A stretch of DNA of 64,000 nucleotides from Phycisphaerae bacterium RAS1 (GTDB lineage: Bacteria > Planctomycetota > Phycisphaerae > UBA1845 > Fen-1342). This document shows, one piece after another, positions 33,643 to 41,983 of the stretch (position 1 is its first letter; each line of letters starts with the position of its first letter). The translations under genes and the position numbers were made by a program. Below the pieces are notes generated by a model. It saw only the letters and a program-made list of their open reading frames with translations. It made no database searches and had not been told where the DNA came from. The stretch spans positions 116,942 to 180,941 of the forward strand of contig SMLU01000002.1 in assembly GCA_007859745.1 (NCBI GenBank). The letters are read 5' to 3'.

Positions 33643-34755
33643 ATGCTCACGCGAGTCAGAATCGAAAACTACCGCGGATTTCGGACTTACGACCTTGAGA
33701 AGATGACGGCGGTCAACCTTCTGGTCGGAAGAAACAACAGCGGCAAAACCGCGCTGTTGGAGAGCGTTCACATCCTGGCATCGGGCGGCGACCCGATGGT
33801 GCTGGTCAACGCCGCCAGCCGCCGCGGCGAGGTCGTTTCGGGAGGGCGTGAAGAGCCTCTTTTTCTCGACATCTCGCATTTCTTCCATGGTCACGAAGTT
33901 GGGGCAGGCTCGTACTTTTCGCTCGCTACCGAAAACGGCTTCGCGGCGATCACTGCAAAAATCGTGCCGCTGGAGGAGGTTGAGGCACAAAGGACGCTGT
34001 TCGACGACGCTCGCGGTGTGCGACCTGCATTCGCGCTCAAGATCGAGGGCGGCGTGCCGGACGCGCGAGGCGAGCGCTATTTTGTGCTTTCGGAAGATGG
34101 GGCCTGGCTCGTTGATCAGCGTCGCGCGCTGCGGCGTTATTTTTCGGATGAGCGCCGCGAAGGCCCGCCGATCGTCTTCATTTCGCCCGATTCTGTCGAA
34201 CCTGACTCGCTTGGAATGATGTGGAACCAGGTCCTGCGGGACAAACAGGAGGCGGGAGTTCGGACCGCGATGCAGATTCTCGAGTCGGGTCTTGAGGACA
34301 TTGTCTTTCAGACCGGCGATGCCGTGTACAGGCCATTTTCTCGTTCTTTTGGAGGGCGCTCGGGTGTTCTCGTAAGTTTCTCAGGATCGAAACGCCGTGT
34401 TCCTCTTGGCAGCATGGGTGACGGCATGCGGCGGCTTCTCGCGTTATCAATCTCGCTCATCCACGCTAGGGACGGATTCCTGATCATCGATGAAATCGAC
34501 ACGGGGCTCCACTATTCGATCATGGCGAAAATGTGGGAGTTGGTAGTCCGGACGGCCCGAGATTCGAACATCCAGGTTTTCGCCACCACGCACAGCGCGG
34601 ACTGTGTCAAGGGGCTGGGGTTGCTCTGCAAGCGCAGTCCGGACTTGCAGACGGAAGTGTCGGTGCACAAGGTTGAACGTGACCTAAAGACCGATGTGAC
34701 GTTCACCGGCGCAGAGGTGCTCAATGCAGTCGAGCAGGACATTGAGATTCGATAA
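33643..34755 (+). CDS. OLD/AAA15-type ATPase, first gene of a candidate defence pair
   Basis: 370 residues from ATG 33643 (GTG 33622 also possible). Begins 'MLTRVRIENYRGF', Walker A 'GRNNSGKT' (29-36), then a divergent middle, 'PLGSMGDGMRRLLALSISL' (ABC-like signature), Walker B 'GFLIIDEIDTGLHY' and 'VFATTHSADCV' (His switch). These are the marks of SMC/ABC-like ATPases of the OLD, GajA and AriA type. It has no TOPRIM domain of its own; the next gene supplies one and overlaps by one base (TAATG). An anti-phage or abortive-infection role is inferred from this pairing and from its place beside an integration site. Confidence 0.8.
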   Translation: MLTRVRIENYRGFRTYDLEKMTAVNLLVGRNNSGKTALLESVHILASGGDPMVLVNAASRRGEVVSGGREEPLFLDISHFFHGHEVGAGSYFSLATENGFAAITAKIVPLEEVEAQRTLFDDARGVRPAFALKIEGGVPDARGERYFVLSEDGAWLVDQRRALRRYFSDERREGPPIVFISPDSVEPDSLGMMWNQVLRDKQEAGVRTAMQILESGLEDIVFQTGDAVYRPFSRSFGGRSGVLVSFSGSKRRVPLGSMGDGMRRLLALSISLIHARDGFLIIDEIDTGLHYSIMAKMWELVVRTARDSNIQVFATTHSADCVKGLGLLCKRSPDLQTEVSVHKVERDLKTDVTFTGAEVLNAVEQDIEIR

Positions 34756-35402
34756 TGGCGGATTCCCTCGAACTGCCTGAACTCTTCGTCGAGGGGAACA
34801 CGGATCTGTACCTGATCGTTCAACTCCTGGCCCGACATGGCGTGACACTTGACAAGAACCTCGGGCCCGTGCGGCTCAAGGACGCGAAGAACGACAAGGG
34901 AGTGCTTGACGCGATGCGCACTGCGGCGCGCGCGAGCACGAACCGGGCAGTCGGGTTCGTAATTGATGCGGACAAATCAGTTGCGAGTCGATGGCAGGCC
35001 ATTTGTGATCGATTGAAGGACCTCGGTCTGGGGCTTCCTCCTTCGGCGACCGCGAGCGGTTTCATTGGCGAATCGGCTGCGCTCAAAACGCGCGTCGGCG
35101 TCTGGATCATGCCGGACAACGCGACGGACGCTGGAAATCTCGAAGACCTTGTGCAGACATTGGTAAGCGCGAACGACGGACTATTTCCACACGCGAAATC
35201 AGCCACCGACAAGGCGTTTTCGCTGGATCCGCGTTTCGTACCGCAGGACCGCTCGAAAGCCGAGCTGTATTGCTGGCTCGCCTGGCAGCGCGAGCCCGGC
35301 GTCTCGTTCGGCGAGGCCCTCAAGTTTCACTTTCTGCGTCACGACAGCGAGGTCGCACGCACGTTCGTCGCTTGGTTCAAGACCCTGTTCCAACTCAAGT
35401 AG
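34755..35402 (+). CDS. TOPRIM/DUF3226-like effector, second gene of the pair
   Basis: 215 residues. 'LPELFVEGNTDLYLIVQLLA' gives the first TOPRIM Glu; 'RAVGFVIDADKSV' gives the DxD motif. 'GVWIMPDNATDAGNLEDLVQ' and 'FVPQDRSKAELYCWLAWQ' are typical of the DUF3226/DUF4435-like branch. TOPRIM partners of OLD-type ATPases act as nucleases or toxins (known for GajA and for AriB of PARIS). Its start codon overlaps the ATPase stop, so the two are translationally coupled. Confidence 0.75.
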   Translation: MADSLELPELFVEGNTDLYLIVQLLARHGVTLDKNLGPVRLKDAKNDKGVLDAMRTAARASTNRAVGFVIDADKSVASRWQAICDRLKDLGLGLPPSATASGFIGESAALKTRVGVWIMPDNATDAGNLEDLVQTLVSANDGLFPHAKSATDKAFSLDPRFVPQDRSKAELYCWLAWQREPGVSFGEALKFHFLRHDSEVARTFVAWFKTLFQLK

Positions 35403-35448
35403 ATCGCGGGCGTGCTGTTCAGGTTCGGCCGGGTGCGACCACCCGCGC

Positions 35449-36561
35449 TCAATCCCCCATGCACGTCCCCACCGCCCGCGCCATCCCGATCAGCGGATCC
35501 TCCAGCGGCACCAGCCGCTGCTGGCCGGCGACCGATTCGATCGGGACGAACTTCACTTCGCCGTGCTGCATGACCACCACGTTGTTCCACTCACGCGTCG
35601 CGACGAGCTGGATCGCCTTATGTCCGAACGCCGTCGCCAGCACGCGGTCGTACGCCACCGGGGCGCCGCCGCGCTGCACGTGGCCGAGGATCGTGGCACG
35701 CGTCTCCAGGTGCGTTCGCTGGCTGATGGCTTCGGCCAGCACGGTGCTGACGCCGCCGAGGCGGACCTGGTCGGGGCTGTCGTGCACGATCTTGTCGATG
35801 ACCTGCTGCCCGCCGCGCGGCATGGCGCCTTCGGAGATGGCGATCAGCGTGAAGCGCTTGCCGCGCTTGCTGCGGCGGGTGCACTCGTCGCAAATGGCCT
35901 CGAGGTCGTAGGGAATCTCGGGAATGACGATGACGTCGGCGCCGCTGGCGATGCCGGCGTGCAGCGTCAGCCAGCCGGCGTTGCGGCCCATCAGCTCGAC
36001 CAGCATCACGCGGTGGTGGCTGCTGGCGGTGGAGTGAATGCGGTCGAGGCACTCGGCGGCGGTCTGTACGGCCGTGGTGAATCCGAATGTCACGTCGCTG
36101 TGCATCAGGTCGTTATCGATGGTCTTGGGCACGCCGACGCACGGGATGCCGCGCTTGATGAGGTTGCTGGAGCCACTCATCGTGCCGTCGCCGCCGATGC
36201 AGACCAAAGCGTCGATGTGCCATTCCTGGATGTGCTCGATGACGCGATTGGTGACGTCTTCCCAGATGGGCTTGCCGGCGTCGTCTTTGCCGACGGCGAA
36301 GCGGGCGGGGTCGGCCTTGTTGCTGGTGCCGAGGATGGTGCCGCCGACGGTGAGAATGTTTGAGACGTCCTCGCTCCGCAGCAGCCGCATGCGATTGCGG
36401 ATCAGGCCGAGAAAGCCGTCCTCGATGCCGACGACCTCGATGCCGAGCTTGTTGATGGCGGCCTTGGTGACGACGCGAATGACGGCGTTGAGACCGGGGC
36501 AGTCGCCGCCGCCAGTGAGGACGCCGATGCGATGGAGCTTCTTATTGACGTTGTTGGCCAC
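35449..36561 (-). CDS. pfkA: 6-phosphofructokinase
   Basis: 370 residues. 'IGVLTGGGDCPGLNAVIRVV', 'CIGGDGTMSGS', 'VPKTIDNDL' (catalytic Asp), 'VMLVELMGRNAGWLTLHAGI' and 'ILGHVQRGGAP' are PFK hallmarks. It phosphorylates fructose 6-phosphate in glycolysis. The Gly in 'GGDGT' (E. coli position 104) is ATP-type, while the Lys in 'PKTIDND' (position 124) is the residue of PPi-type enzymes. This combination is known in ATP-using group III/long PFKs such as the trypanosomal enzyme, so ATP use is more likely. Confidence 0.93.
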   Translation of the reverse strand: MANNVNKKLHRIGVLTGGGDCPGLNAVIRVVTKAAINKLGIEVVGIEDGFLGLIRNRMRLLRSEDVSNILTVGGTILGTSNKADPARFAVGKDDAGKPIWEDVTNRVIEHIQEWHIDALVCIGGDGTMSGSSNLIKRGIPCVGVPKTIDNDLMHSDVTFGFTTAVQTAAECLDRIHSTASSHHRVMLVELMGRNAGWLTLHAGIASGADVIVIPEIPYDLEAICDECTRRSKRGKRFTLIAISEGAMPRGGQQVIDKIVHDSPDQVRLGGVSTVLAEAISQRTHLETRATILGHVQRGGAPVAYDRVLATAFGHKAIQLVATREWNNVVVMQHGEVKFVPIESVAGQQRLVPLEDPLIGMARAVGTCMGD

Positions 36562-36611
36562 AGAGGTCTCCGGAGTACGATGCGATGGGGCGTAGTTTAT
36601 CGAGGGTGGAG

Positions 36612-36702
36612 AGGAAAGTAAGAAGTCAGAAGTAAGAAGTCAGAAGTGAAGGTTTGGCGCCCTCTTTACTTCTGACTTCTTACTTCTGACTTCTGACTTC
36701 GC
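36612..36702. repeat. Purine-rich microrepeat array facing its inverted copy
   Basis: A 14-bp unit (GTAAGAAGTCAGAA) repeats across 36,612-36,651; after a 12-bp GC-rich centre the complementary pyrimidine units run across 36,664-36,701. It lies between the pfkA start and the queG stop and can fold into a long hairpin. Confidence 0.85.
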
Positions 36703-37765
36703 CGTTTTCGAGCGCCACTGCCGCGTTACGGCGCCATGCGGCCCGCGGGGCGCGGGCCGCGGCTGTTCCTCGGGTCAGGCGGCGGTACTCGCCGGCGCGG
36801 AGGTTGAGCAGCGACAGCAGGTCGATGCGCTCCGGCAGTCGGTTCTCCGTGATTTCGGCGTTTGTGGCGAGCGGGGCTTTCGCGTTGAAGGGACAGACTT
36901 GCTGACAGTCGTCGCAGCCGAAAACCCAGTCGCCGACGCCGGGGGCGAGGTCCGGCGGGATGTCGCCGGGGTTTTCAATGGTCAGATAGGAGATGCAGCG
37001 CGAGGCGTCCATCTGATACGGCGCGACAAACGCGCGGGTCGGGCAGGCGTCGAGGCAGCGGGTGCAGGCGCCGCAGTGGTCGGTGGCCGGCTCGTCGCCG
37101 GGCAGGTCGAGCGTGGTGACGATTTCACCCAGGAAGAAATAGGAGCCCAGGCGGGCGCTCAGGACGCACGTGTTTTTTCCGATCCAGCCCAGCCCGGCGC
37201 GGGCCGCCAGCTCGCGTTCGATCAGCGGCCCGGTGTCAACGAATGGGCGCGCGTCAAAGGTCTCCGCGAGTTCGCGTTGCATGCGCTCGATGAGTCGCCA
37301 GAGCATGCGCTTCATGACGGAGTGGTAATCGCGTCCGCGGGCGTAGATGGCGATTTGGCCGGTTGGGGCGGCGGGCAAAGCGATGGGTTGAGCGGTGGAT
37401 GCAGCGTTGGGTTGAGCTGCGGCTGAAGCCCTGGGTGAGACGGGCGTCTCGCCCGTCCCTTCGGTGCCGGGGACGGGCGAGACGCCCGTCCCACCCCCCA
37501 AAACTGAGGGGCGCGGCGGTGTTTCGCGTTTGTAGTTGAGAGCGACGCAGATGATCGATTTGGCGCCCGCAAGGAGCTCCGCGGGCGATTCGCGCAGGTC
37601 GGCGCGGCGCGACAGGTAGGCCATGCGACCGTGGTAGTCGCGAGCGAGCCAGTCCCTATAATACGCGGCTCGCGCCAGGCGTCCGGCGTGAGTGACGCCG
37701 ACCAGATCGAAACCGATTTCGATCGCCGCGGCCTTGATCCGGTCGGCAGTCGCGAGCGGCGTCAT
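36680..37765 (-). CDS. queG: Epoxyqueuosine reductase, with in-frame repeat insertion
   Basis: 361 residues from ATG 37765 (ATG 37789 also possible). It has the corrinoid-binding N-domain ('RIKAAAIEIGFDLVGVTHAG', 'ADLRESPAELLAGAKSIICV'), 'IAIYARGRDYHSVMKRML', 'DTGPLIERELAARAGLGWIG', then two 4Fe-4S clusters ('CGACTRCLDACPTRAF' and 'CDDCQQVCPFN'). QueG reduces epoxyqueuosine in tRNA, the last step of queuosine synthesis. Between 'ALNYKRE' and 'GQIAIYA', where homologues have almost nothing, lie ~45 residues ('GGGTGVSPVPGTEGTGETPV' and a Pro/Ala run), encoded by a palindromic repeat at 37,433-37,496. Confidence 0.88.
   Translation of the reverse strand: MTPLATADRIKAAAIEIGFDLVGVTHAGRLARAAYYRDWLARDYHGRMAYLSRRADLRESPAELLAGAKSIICVALNYKRETPPRPSVLGGGTGVSPVPGTEGTGETPVSPRASAAAQPNAASTAQPIALPAAPTGQIAIYARGRDYHSVMKRMLWRLIERMQRELAETFDARPFVDTGPLIERELAARAGLGWIGKNTCVLSARLGSYFFLGEIVTTLDLPGDEPATDHCGACTRCLDACPTRAFVAPYQMDASRCISYLTIENPGDIPPDLAPGVGDWVFGCDDCQQVCPFNAKAPLATNAEITENRLPERIDLLSLLNLRAGEYRRLTRGTAAARAPRAAWRRNAAVALENGEVRSQK
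37433..37496. repeat. Palindromic repeat inserted in frame in queG
   Basis: 27-bp arms at 37,433-37,459 and 37,470-37,496 match with one mismatch around a 10-bp loop. It is of the same family as 10,125-10,189 and 58,225-58,289. Confidence 0.85.
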
Positions 37766-37804
37766 GCGGACCGATGATACCGCTGACATTCGGCTGATCC
37801 AACG

Positions 37805-38257
37805 ATGACCATCGGCCACGGCGAATCCGCCCGGAGCACGTTCATGTTCAACCACGACTGGTTTCACGGCGGCGGGCTGCGGCGGCAGGTGGAAGAGGCC
37901 AAGCGGCGCTGTGCCGATAAACGGTTTCCGGATGCGAATCAGCGTCAGGCGGGCAACGGCAGCACGGATTACGACCGCTACCGCGAAGAACTTGAGACGA
38001 GGACCATTCTCTATCTCAAGGACGGCCTGAGCTACGAAATGCGCGAGCTGGCGGACGTGGGGTCGAGCAGTGCTCTGGCGTTTGAGTGTACGCCGGTGGA
38101 TGAGAACTACCAGGTCGGCGCGTACGTGGTGGTCGTGCCGTTCGAGGATATCTCGCGGGTCGAGGTATTCGCGGTGCATCCGAGCGAGAAGCCGCAGGAG
38201 AACTTGAAGATTCCGGGATTCCGGGTCGGCGGGGGGGAGCACAGAAGTTCAGAGTAG
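37805..38257 (+). CDS. Hypothetical protein
   Basis: 150 residues, unknown. N-terminal 'FMFNHDWFHGGGLRRQVEEA' and a C-terminal 'ALAFECTPVDENYQVGAYVV' beta-rich region that suggests a small ligand-binding fold. No signal peptide. It is divergent from queG with a very short gap (15-40 bases). The last residues ('HRSSE') and the stop are encoded by the 'agttcagagtagcgag' repeat that follows. Confidence 0.6.
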   Translation: MTIGHGESARSTFMFNHDWFHGGGLRRQVEEAKRRCADKRFPDANQRQAGNGSTDYDRYREELETRTILYLKDGLSYEMRELADVGSSSALAFECTPVDENYQVGAYVVVVPFEDISRVEVFAVHPSEKPQENLKIPGFRVGGGEHRSSE

Positions 38258-38500
38258 CGAGTTCAGAGTAGCGAGTTGAAAGAACGCCTAACCGAACCCG
38301 CCACGGAAGTGGCGGGCGAGCCTGCCCCGCACTCCCGTGCGGGGTTCTGATAGGCGCTCAAGGTCGCGATTTGCGTTCGAGAACGCCGGGGCACGTGAAT
38401 CGCGCGGCGCGACGTCGCATCAGAAGTGAGAGTTAGGATTGCACAGCGGGTAGCTTCGCGTTTTCACTCGCTACTCTGAACTTGCTACTTTGAACTGCCT
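38240..38500. repeat. Repeat cluster: 'agtagcgagt' array, two hairpins, inverted array
   Basis: 'ttcagagtagcgag' units (38,246-38,275) are answered by complementary units at ~38,458-38,498. Between them are hairpins CCCGCC-acggaagt-GGCGGG (38,296-38,315) and CCCCGCAC-tccc-GTGCGGGG (38,324-38,343). No coding frame is convincing in the 38,258-38,669 gap. Confidence 0.7.
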
Positions 38501-38669
38501 GTCGAACGTAAGTCTTGCGCGTGGTGGATTTTGCTCCACCAGGCGGGAGAATTTGGTACACTGCCTGACAGGCGGCGCGGCCAACCTTGCGCAACGCCGC
38601 GTGTCTTTCGGGTGCTACGGCGACCAGTGGTGTGGTCGGCCGCCGCAGCGGGTCGAGGGAGATGACGGG

Positions 38670-39464
38670 ATGAAGCGACAAGCACTGGCCGGGCTGATGC
38701 TGGCCGCCACACTGCTGGTTGGGTGCGGGCCGGCGTTTGGTCCGAAGGCCGCCAACGGCGTCACGTTCTACTGTCCGGGGGCGGGAAACTCCGACTTCGG
38801 CGACGCCGGCGTGCGCGAGGGCCTGGAGCGGGCCGGATACGACGGTGAGGTCGCGGCGATTCTCTGGACGATTTCGTTTAACGTCGCCATCGACCAGGCG
38901 CTGAAGTTCAATGCGCACCTGGGCGGGTCAAAACTCGCCTCCTACATCCGTGAGTACAAGCGGCAGTATCCCGATGGCGCGATCAACATTGTCGGGCTGT
39001 CCGCCGGAACCGGCGTCGCGGTCTGGGCGCTGGAGGAGCTGGACGGCAAGATCAAGGTCGACAACGTTGTGCTGCTCGGGTCGAGCTTGTCACACAAATA
39101 CGACGTTAGCAAAGCGCTCCGCAGCGTCAGCGGAAAGATTTACTGTTACTACTCGCCGAACGATGCGATCCTGGCCGGACCGATGAAGGTCTTTGGCACG
39201 ATCGACGGAGTTTTTCTGACGGAAGGGGCCGGGTCGGTCGGCCTGCAGCCGCCGCCCAGCGGCAAGGATCGCGTCATCAACGTCCGCTGGCGGCCGGAGT
39301 TTCAGCAGTATGGCTACGCCGGCGGGCACACCGACAGCACCAGCGCTCCGTTTGTGCGCCAGTACCTTTCGAAGCACCTGCTTACGCCGGGTGACGGCGG
39401 ATCGCTGCGAATAGACACCGCCAACTCAGCGGGGTCAGATTCTCGGCTCGCGCATCTGGACTGA
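38670..39464 (+). CDS. Lipoprotein with alpha/beta-hydrolase-like fold
   Basis: 264 residues from ATG 38670 ('gaggga' upstream). Lipobox 'LAATLLVGC'. 'FYCPGAGNSDFGDAGVREGL' and a nucleophile-elbow-like 'INIVGLSAGTGVAVWALEEL' suggest an alpha/beta-hydrolase; 'YAGGHTDST' may hold the His. It is a common type in planctomycetes, substrate unknown. Its last 83 bases overlap the 3' end of rsmA on the opposite strand, so the C-terminal ~27 residues are doubly coded. Confidence 0.7.
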   Translation: MKRQALAGLMLAATLLVGCGPAFGPKAANGVTFYCPGAGNSDFGDAGVREGLERAGYDGEVAAILWTISFNVAIDQALKFNAHLGGSKLASYIREYKRQYPDGAINIVGLSAGTGVAVWALEELDGKIKVDNVVLLGSSLSHKYDVSKALRSVSGKIYCYYSPNDAILAGPMKVFGTIDGVFLTEGAGSVGLQPPPSGKDRVINVRWRPEFQQYGYAGGHTDSTSAPFVRQYLSKHLLTPGDGGSLRIDTANSAGSDSRLAHLD

Positions 39465-40251
39465 CCCCGGCGGCGGCAAAAATCCGCCGCGCGCTCAGCT
39501 CGTCGCGATCGGCGAGCAGGCGGCGGAGCATCTTTCGCCTTTGCTGGAACGCGCCGCGCACCAGCGCGACAAACGCCGGCACGTCATCCACTTCGATCTG
39601 ATGGTCCGGCAGGGGGCGCAGCGTGAGCATGATCGACTCGACTTCGGGCCGCGGCCAGAAAACCGTCGGCGGGAGAATCGCAATCGGCTCGATGCGGGCC
39701 AGCGACTGCACGATGACGCTGACCGGGCCGTAGGCGTCGGTGCTCGGCGCCGCGGAAAGCCGCTCACCGACCTCGCGCTGGATGGTGCAGCAGAGCCGCT
39801 CGAAACGCGGCCGGCCGTAGAGCAAGTCCATCAGCAGCGGGGTGGCGATCTGGTAAGGCAGGTTCGCAACCAGCTTGTACGCGCCGGCCCGTCCGGGCGG
39901 CTGGGCGGCGAGAATCTGTGTGATCTGCGGATTGACCCTTGTCTTGGCGGCCAGCGCGTCGCCCTGCAGAAGCGTGAAGCGCGAGTGGTCGCCGAGCCGC
40001 GCCCTCAGAATTGCCTGCAAGCCGCGGTCGATCTCGACGCTGAGAACGCGCGCCCCGCTGTCGAGCAGGAGCTCCGTCAGCGACCCGGTGCCGGGGCCGA
40101 CTTCGAGCACGACGTCGTCCGGCGACAGTTCTGCCGCCGCGACGAGTTTCCGCATAAGATTCAGGTCGATGAGGAAGTTCTGGCCGAAACGATGTTGCGG
40201 CGAAAGGCCGGCGTCGGCGAGCAGCGCGCGGATGTCGGAGAGGGTCTGCAT
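39382..40251 (-). CDS. rsmA: 16S rRNA (adenine1518-N6/adenine1519-N6)-dimethyltransferase
   Basis: 289 residues. 'HRFGQNFLIDLNLMRKLV' (KsgA N-terminal clamp), SAM motif 'VLEVGPGTGSLT', 'LSVEIDRGL', catalytic motif IV 'VANLPYQIATP' (NLPY), and 'FWPRPEVESIMLTLRP' plus a helical C-domain ('AFQQRRKMLRRLL'). It dimethylates two adenines near the 3' end of 16S rRNA. Convergent overlap of 83 bases with the lipoprotein gene. Upstream lies an 'agtagcgagt' array (40,257-40,325). Confidence 0.93.
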   Translation of the reverse strand: MQTLSDIRALLADAGLSPQHRFGQNFLIDLNLMRKLVAAAELSPDDVVLEVGPGTGSLTELLLDSGARVLSVEIDRGLQAILRARLGDHSRFTLLQGDALAAKTRVNPQITQILAAQPPGRAGAYKLVANLPYQIATPLLMDLLYGRPRFERLCCTIQREVGERLSAAPSTDAYGPVSVIVQSLARIEPIAILPPTVFWPRPEVESIMLTLRPLPDHQIEVDDVPAFVALVRGAFQQRRKMLRRLLADRDELSARRIFAAAGVSPDARAENLTPLSWRCLFAAIRRHPA

Positions 40252-40256
40252 CGGAG

Positions 40257-40325
40257 TGCAGAGTAGCGAGTAGCGAGTAGCGAGGTAAGTTCAGAGTTCC
40301 GAGCGGCGAGTTCAGCGTAGCGAGC
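40257..40325. repeat. 'agtagcgagt' microrepeat array
   Basis: Units of 'agtagcg' run from just before the rsmA start: three tight copies, then 'agttcagag' and 'agttcagcgtagcgag' variants. It is the same family as 38,246, 43,783, 46,845 and 54,800. Confidence 0.75.
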
Positions 40326-40395
40326 GGAACGGGTGTGATCAGGGTTTCTGGCAGGCGCGGCGGGCTGGCAAAAACGGCCTGACGGGCTTGTCTGT

Positions 40396-40426
40396 CCGAA
40401 CCCGCCGCGCCAAGCGGCGGGTTGAC
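40396..40426. repeat. Single REP-like 31-bp unit
   Basis: It matches the left arm of the inverted pairs (perfect inner hairpin CCGCCGC/GCGGCGG). No partner arm lies within 100 bases, so this may be a decayed or un-paired copy. Confidence 0.8.
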
Positions 40427-40472
40427 GTTGCTTGTCAGGCGCGTTGTGACTGTTGGAGAAGCGTCTGCAAGT

Positions 40473-41876
40473 TCAGCGCGTGGCTGGGGCTGAGGCGGCG
40501 GCTTCCTGGCGCTGAGCTCGGGATGGAAGCTTCTCAAGGCGGGGCTTCAAGCCGTCTTCAAAAATATCATCGATCGGCGCCATGAGCGACGCGATTCGGC
40601 GTCTGAGGTCAGAGCGGCGCGCCGCCTGTTCCGCGGGCGGCAGTTTGACCAGCGCGGCGATATCTTCGTCCAGACGCGCGAACTGCGGTCGGCGTTCCGC
40701 GAGCTTTGGCGCGGCTTGTTCCTGGCACTGCTTGAGTATGCTCATCGCCCGCTCGCGCTGGCCATCGTCGAGACGGTATCGGCGGATGAACTCCAACGTG
40801 TACCGCTCCCACTCCGATACGCAAGTGGACCAGGTTCCCAATCCGCGCGGGCGGGATGCGAGCGCGGCCGGGTCGGCGGCGTTGCGGTTCCTTACCGAAA
40901 TCTGGCGCACGTGGTCCGCGGCTTCGAGAAACTTCGGCCCCACTTGCAGTTCACCGGCGCGCATCCGGCGCGTAAACTCGGTGCCGGTCACGATCTTCTC
41001 ACCATCCCAGCGCATCATGGCGACGGTCCGGTTCGCCGCGTCGACCTGTCGAATGACCGTGCCCACGTCGATTCCGATGTCGTAGGGCGTCAGGCGCGCG
41101 GAATGCTCGGGCCGATTGAATTCAACCGAATCCACGCGAATTATCTCGGCTGGTTCCTTACCATTGCGGAAGGCCTCCTTCAGCATCTCGATCCGCTCTG
41201 GAAACCAGCCGTCGCCGTACTGCTTCAGCGCTGTCCTGCTTTCAGCGATGAGATCCCCGTTGACGAAGCTCTGCACGCGGACCGCGTTCCAGTCCTTCTC
41301 GGCGTCAATCCAGAACCGGATTTCGTAGGATTCACCGATGCAACGAACAAGATGGAGGTGTCCGTCGCGCTGCTCGGTGAACCGCACGGCATCAAGCGAG
41401 CGCTCCTGCGGATCAAACAGAACGTACGCGAGCGAGTTGGCCGGGTAGCCCGTCGTCAGGCCAAAGCAGCGCGGGTCGGCGAAGCGACCCTTCGAGTTGT
41501 CCGCCGGTCGAACATCCGCCTCAGTGCTCTGTGCTTCGTGGCGGAAGAGCTGCCCGTCGCGATACAGCGAGAGAGTCGGGCCGAGTTCTGCCGGCGCTGG
41601 GCTGCCATCCGGATGACGAGCGAATACGCCCTCGTCGTCGCCCAGGGGCGTAAGCATCAGATCGCGATCGGCAAACTGGGAGACGAAGCGCCCCCAACCC
41701 TTCCGACTGCCAAAGTTAACTGGATCAAAATGGGCCCACCGAACAACGCCGCTGACCGTCGCCGCACGCCCCTCGTGAAGCGCCTTCAATGCCGGCGGAC
41801 GGGGATCTTGCGCAAGGCTGGTGCGAATGGCGACGAGGCTCACCAGCAGCGGACCGACGTATTTCTTGGTGGAAAT
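40473..41876 (-). CDS. Secreted hypothetical protein, probable AUU start
   Basis: 467 residues if started at ATT 41876. That start gives a textbook signal peptide ('MISTKKYVGPLLVSLVAIRT', cleavage after 'SLAQ') and a strong 'gaggtgg' six bases upstream. The first ordinary start, GTG 41843, would begin in the middle of the hydrophobic core and lose the two lysines. The mature protein is mixed alpha/beta ('YDIGIDVGTVIRQVDAANRT', 'FGLTTGYPANSLAYVLF') with a charged helical end ('QQAAPKLAERRPQFARL'-like), a type frequent in planctomycetes. Function unknown. Confidence 0.75.
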   Translation of the reverse strand: MSTKKYVGPLLVSLVAIRTSLAQDPRPPALKALHEGRAATVSGVVRWAHFDPVNFGSRKGWGRFVSQFADRDLMLTPLGDDEGVFARHPDGSPAPAELGPTLSLYRDGQLFRHEAQSTEADVRPADNSKGRFADPRCFGLTTGYPANSLAYVLFDPQERSLDAVRFTEQRDGHLHLVRCIGESYEIRFWIDAEKDWNAVRVQSFVNGDLIAESRTALKQYGDGWFPERIEMLKEAFRNGKEPAEIIRVDSVEFNRPEHSARLTPYDIGIDVGTVIRQVDAANRTVAMMRWDGEKIVTGTEFTRRMRAGELQVGPKFLEAADHVRQISVRNRNAADPAALASRPRGLGTWSTCVSEWERYTLEFIRRYRLDDGQRERAMSILKQCQEQAAPKLAERRPQFARLDEDIAALVKLPPAEQAARRSDLRRRIASLMAPIDDIFEDGLKPRLEKLPSRAQRQEAAASAPATR

Positions 41877-41983
41877 CAGGCGCCACCTCGCAAACCGTTA
41901 TTCGCCCGGCTTGGTCTAACCAAGGGCAATCGCAGGCGCGGCCGCTGGGTAGACACGATCAGCGACGCGCGCAACCCGACCAG

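Noticed and set aside
38490-38669. Upstream extension of the 38670 lipoprotein frame
   Set aside because: The extension would put 60 unstructured residues before a good lipoprotein signal peptide, and ATG 38670 has its own ribosome binding site.
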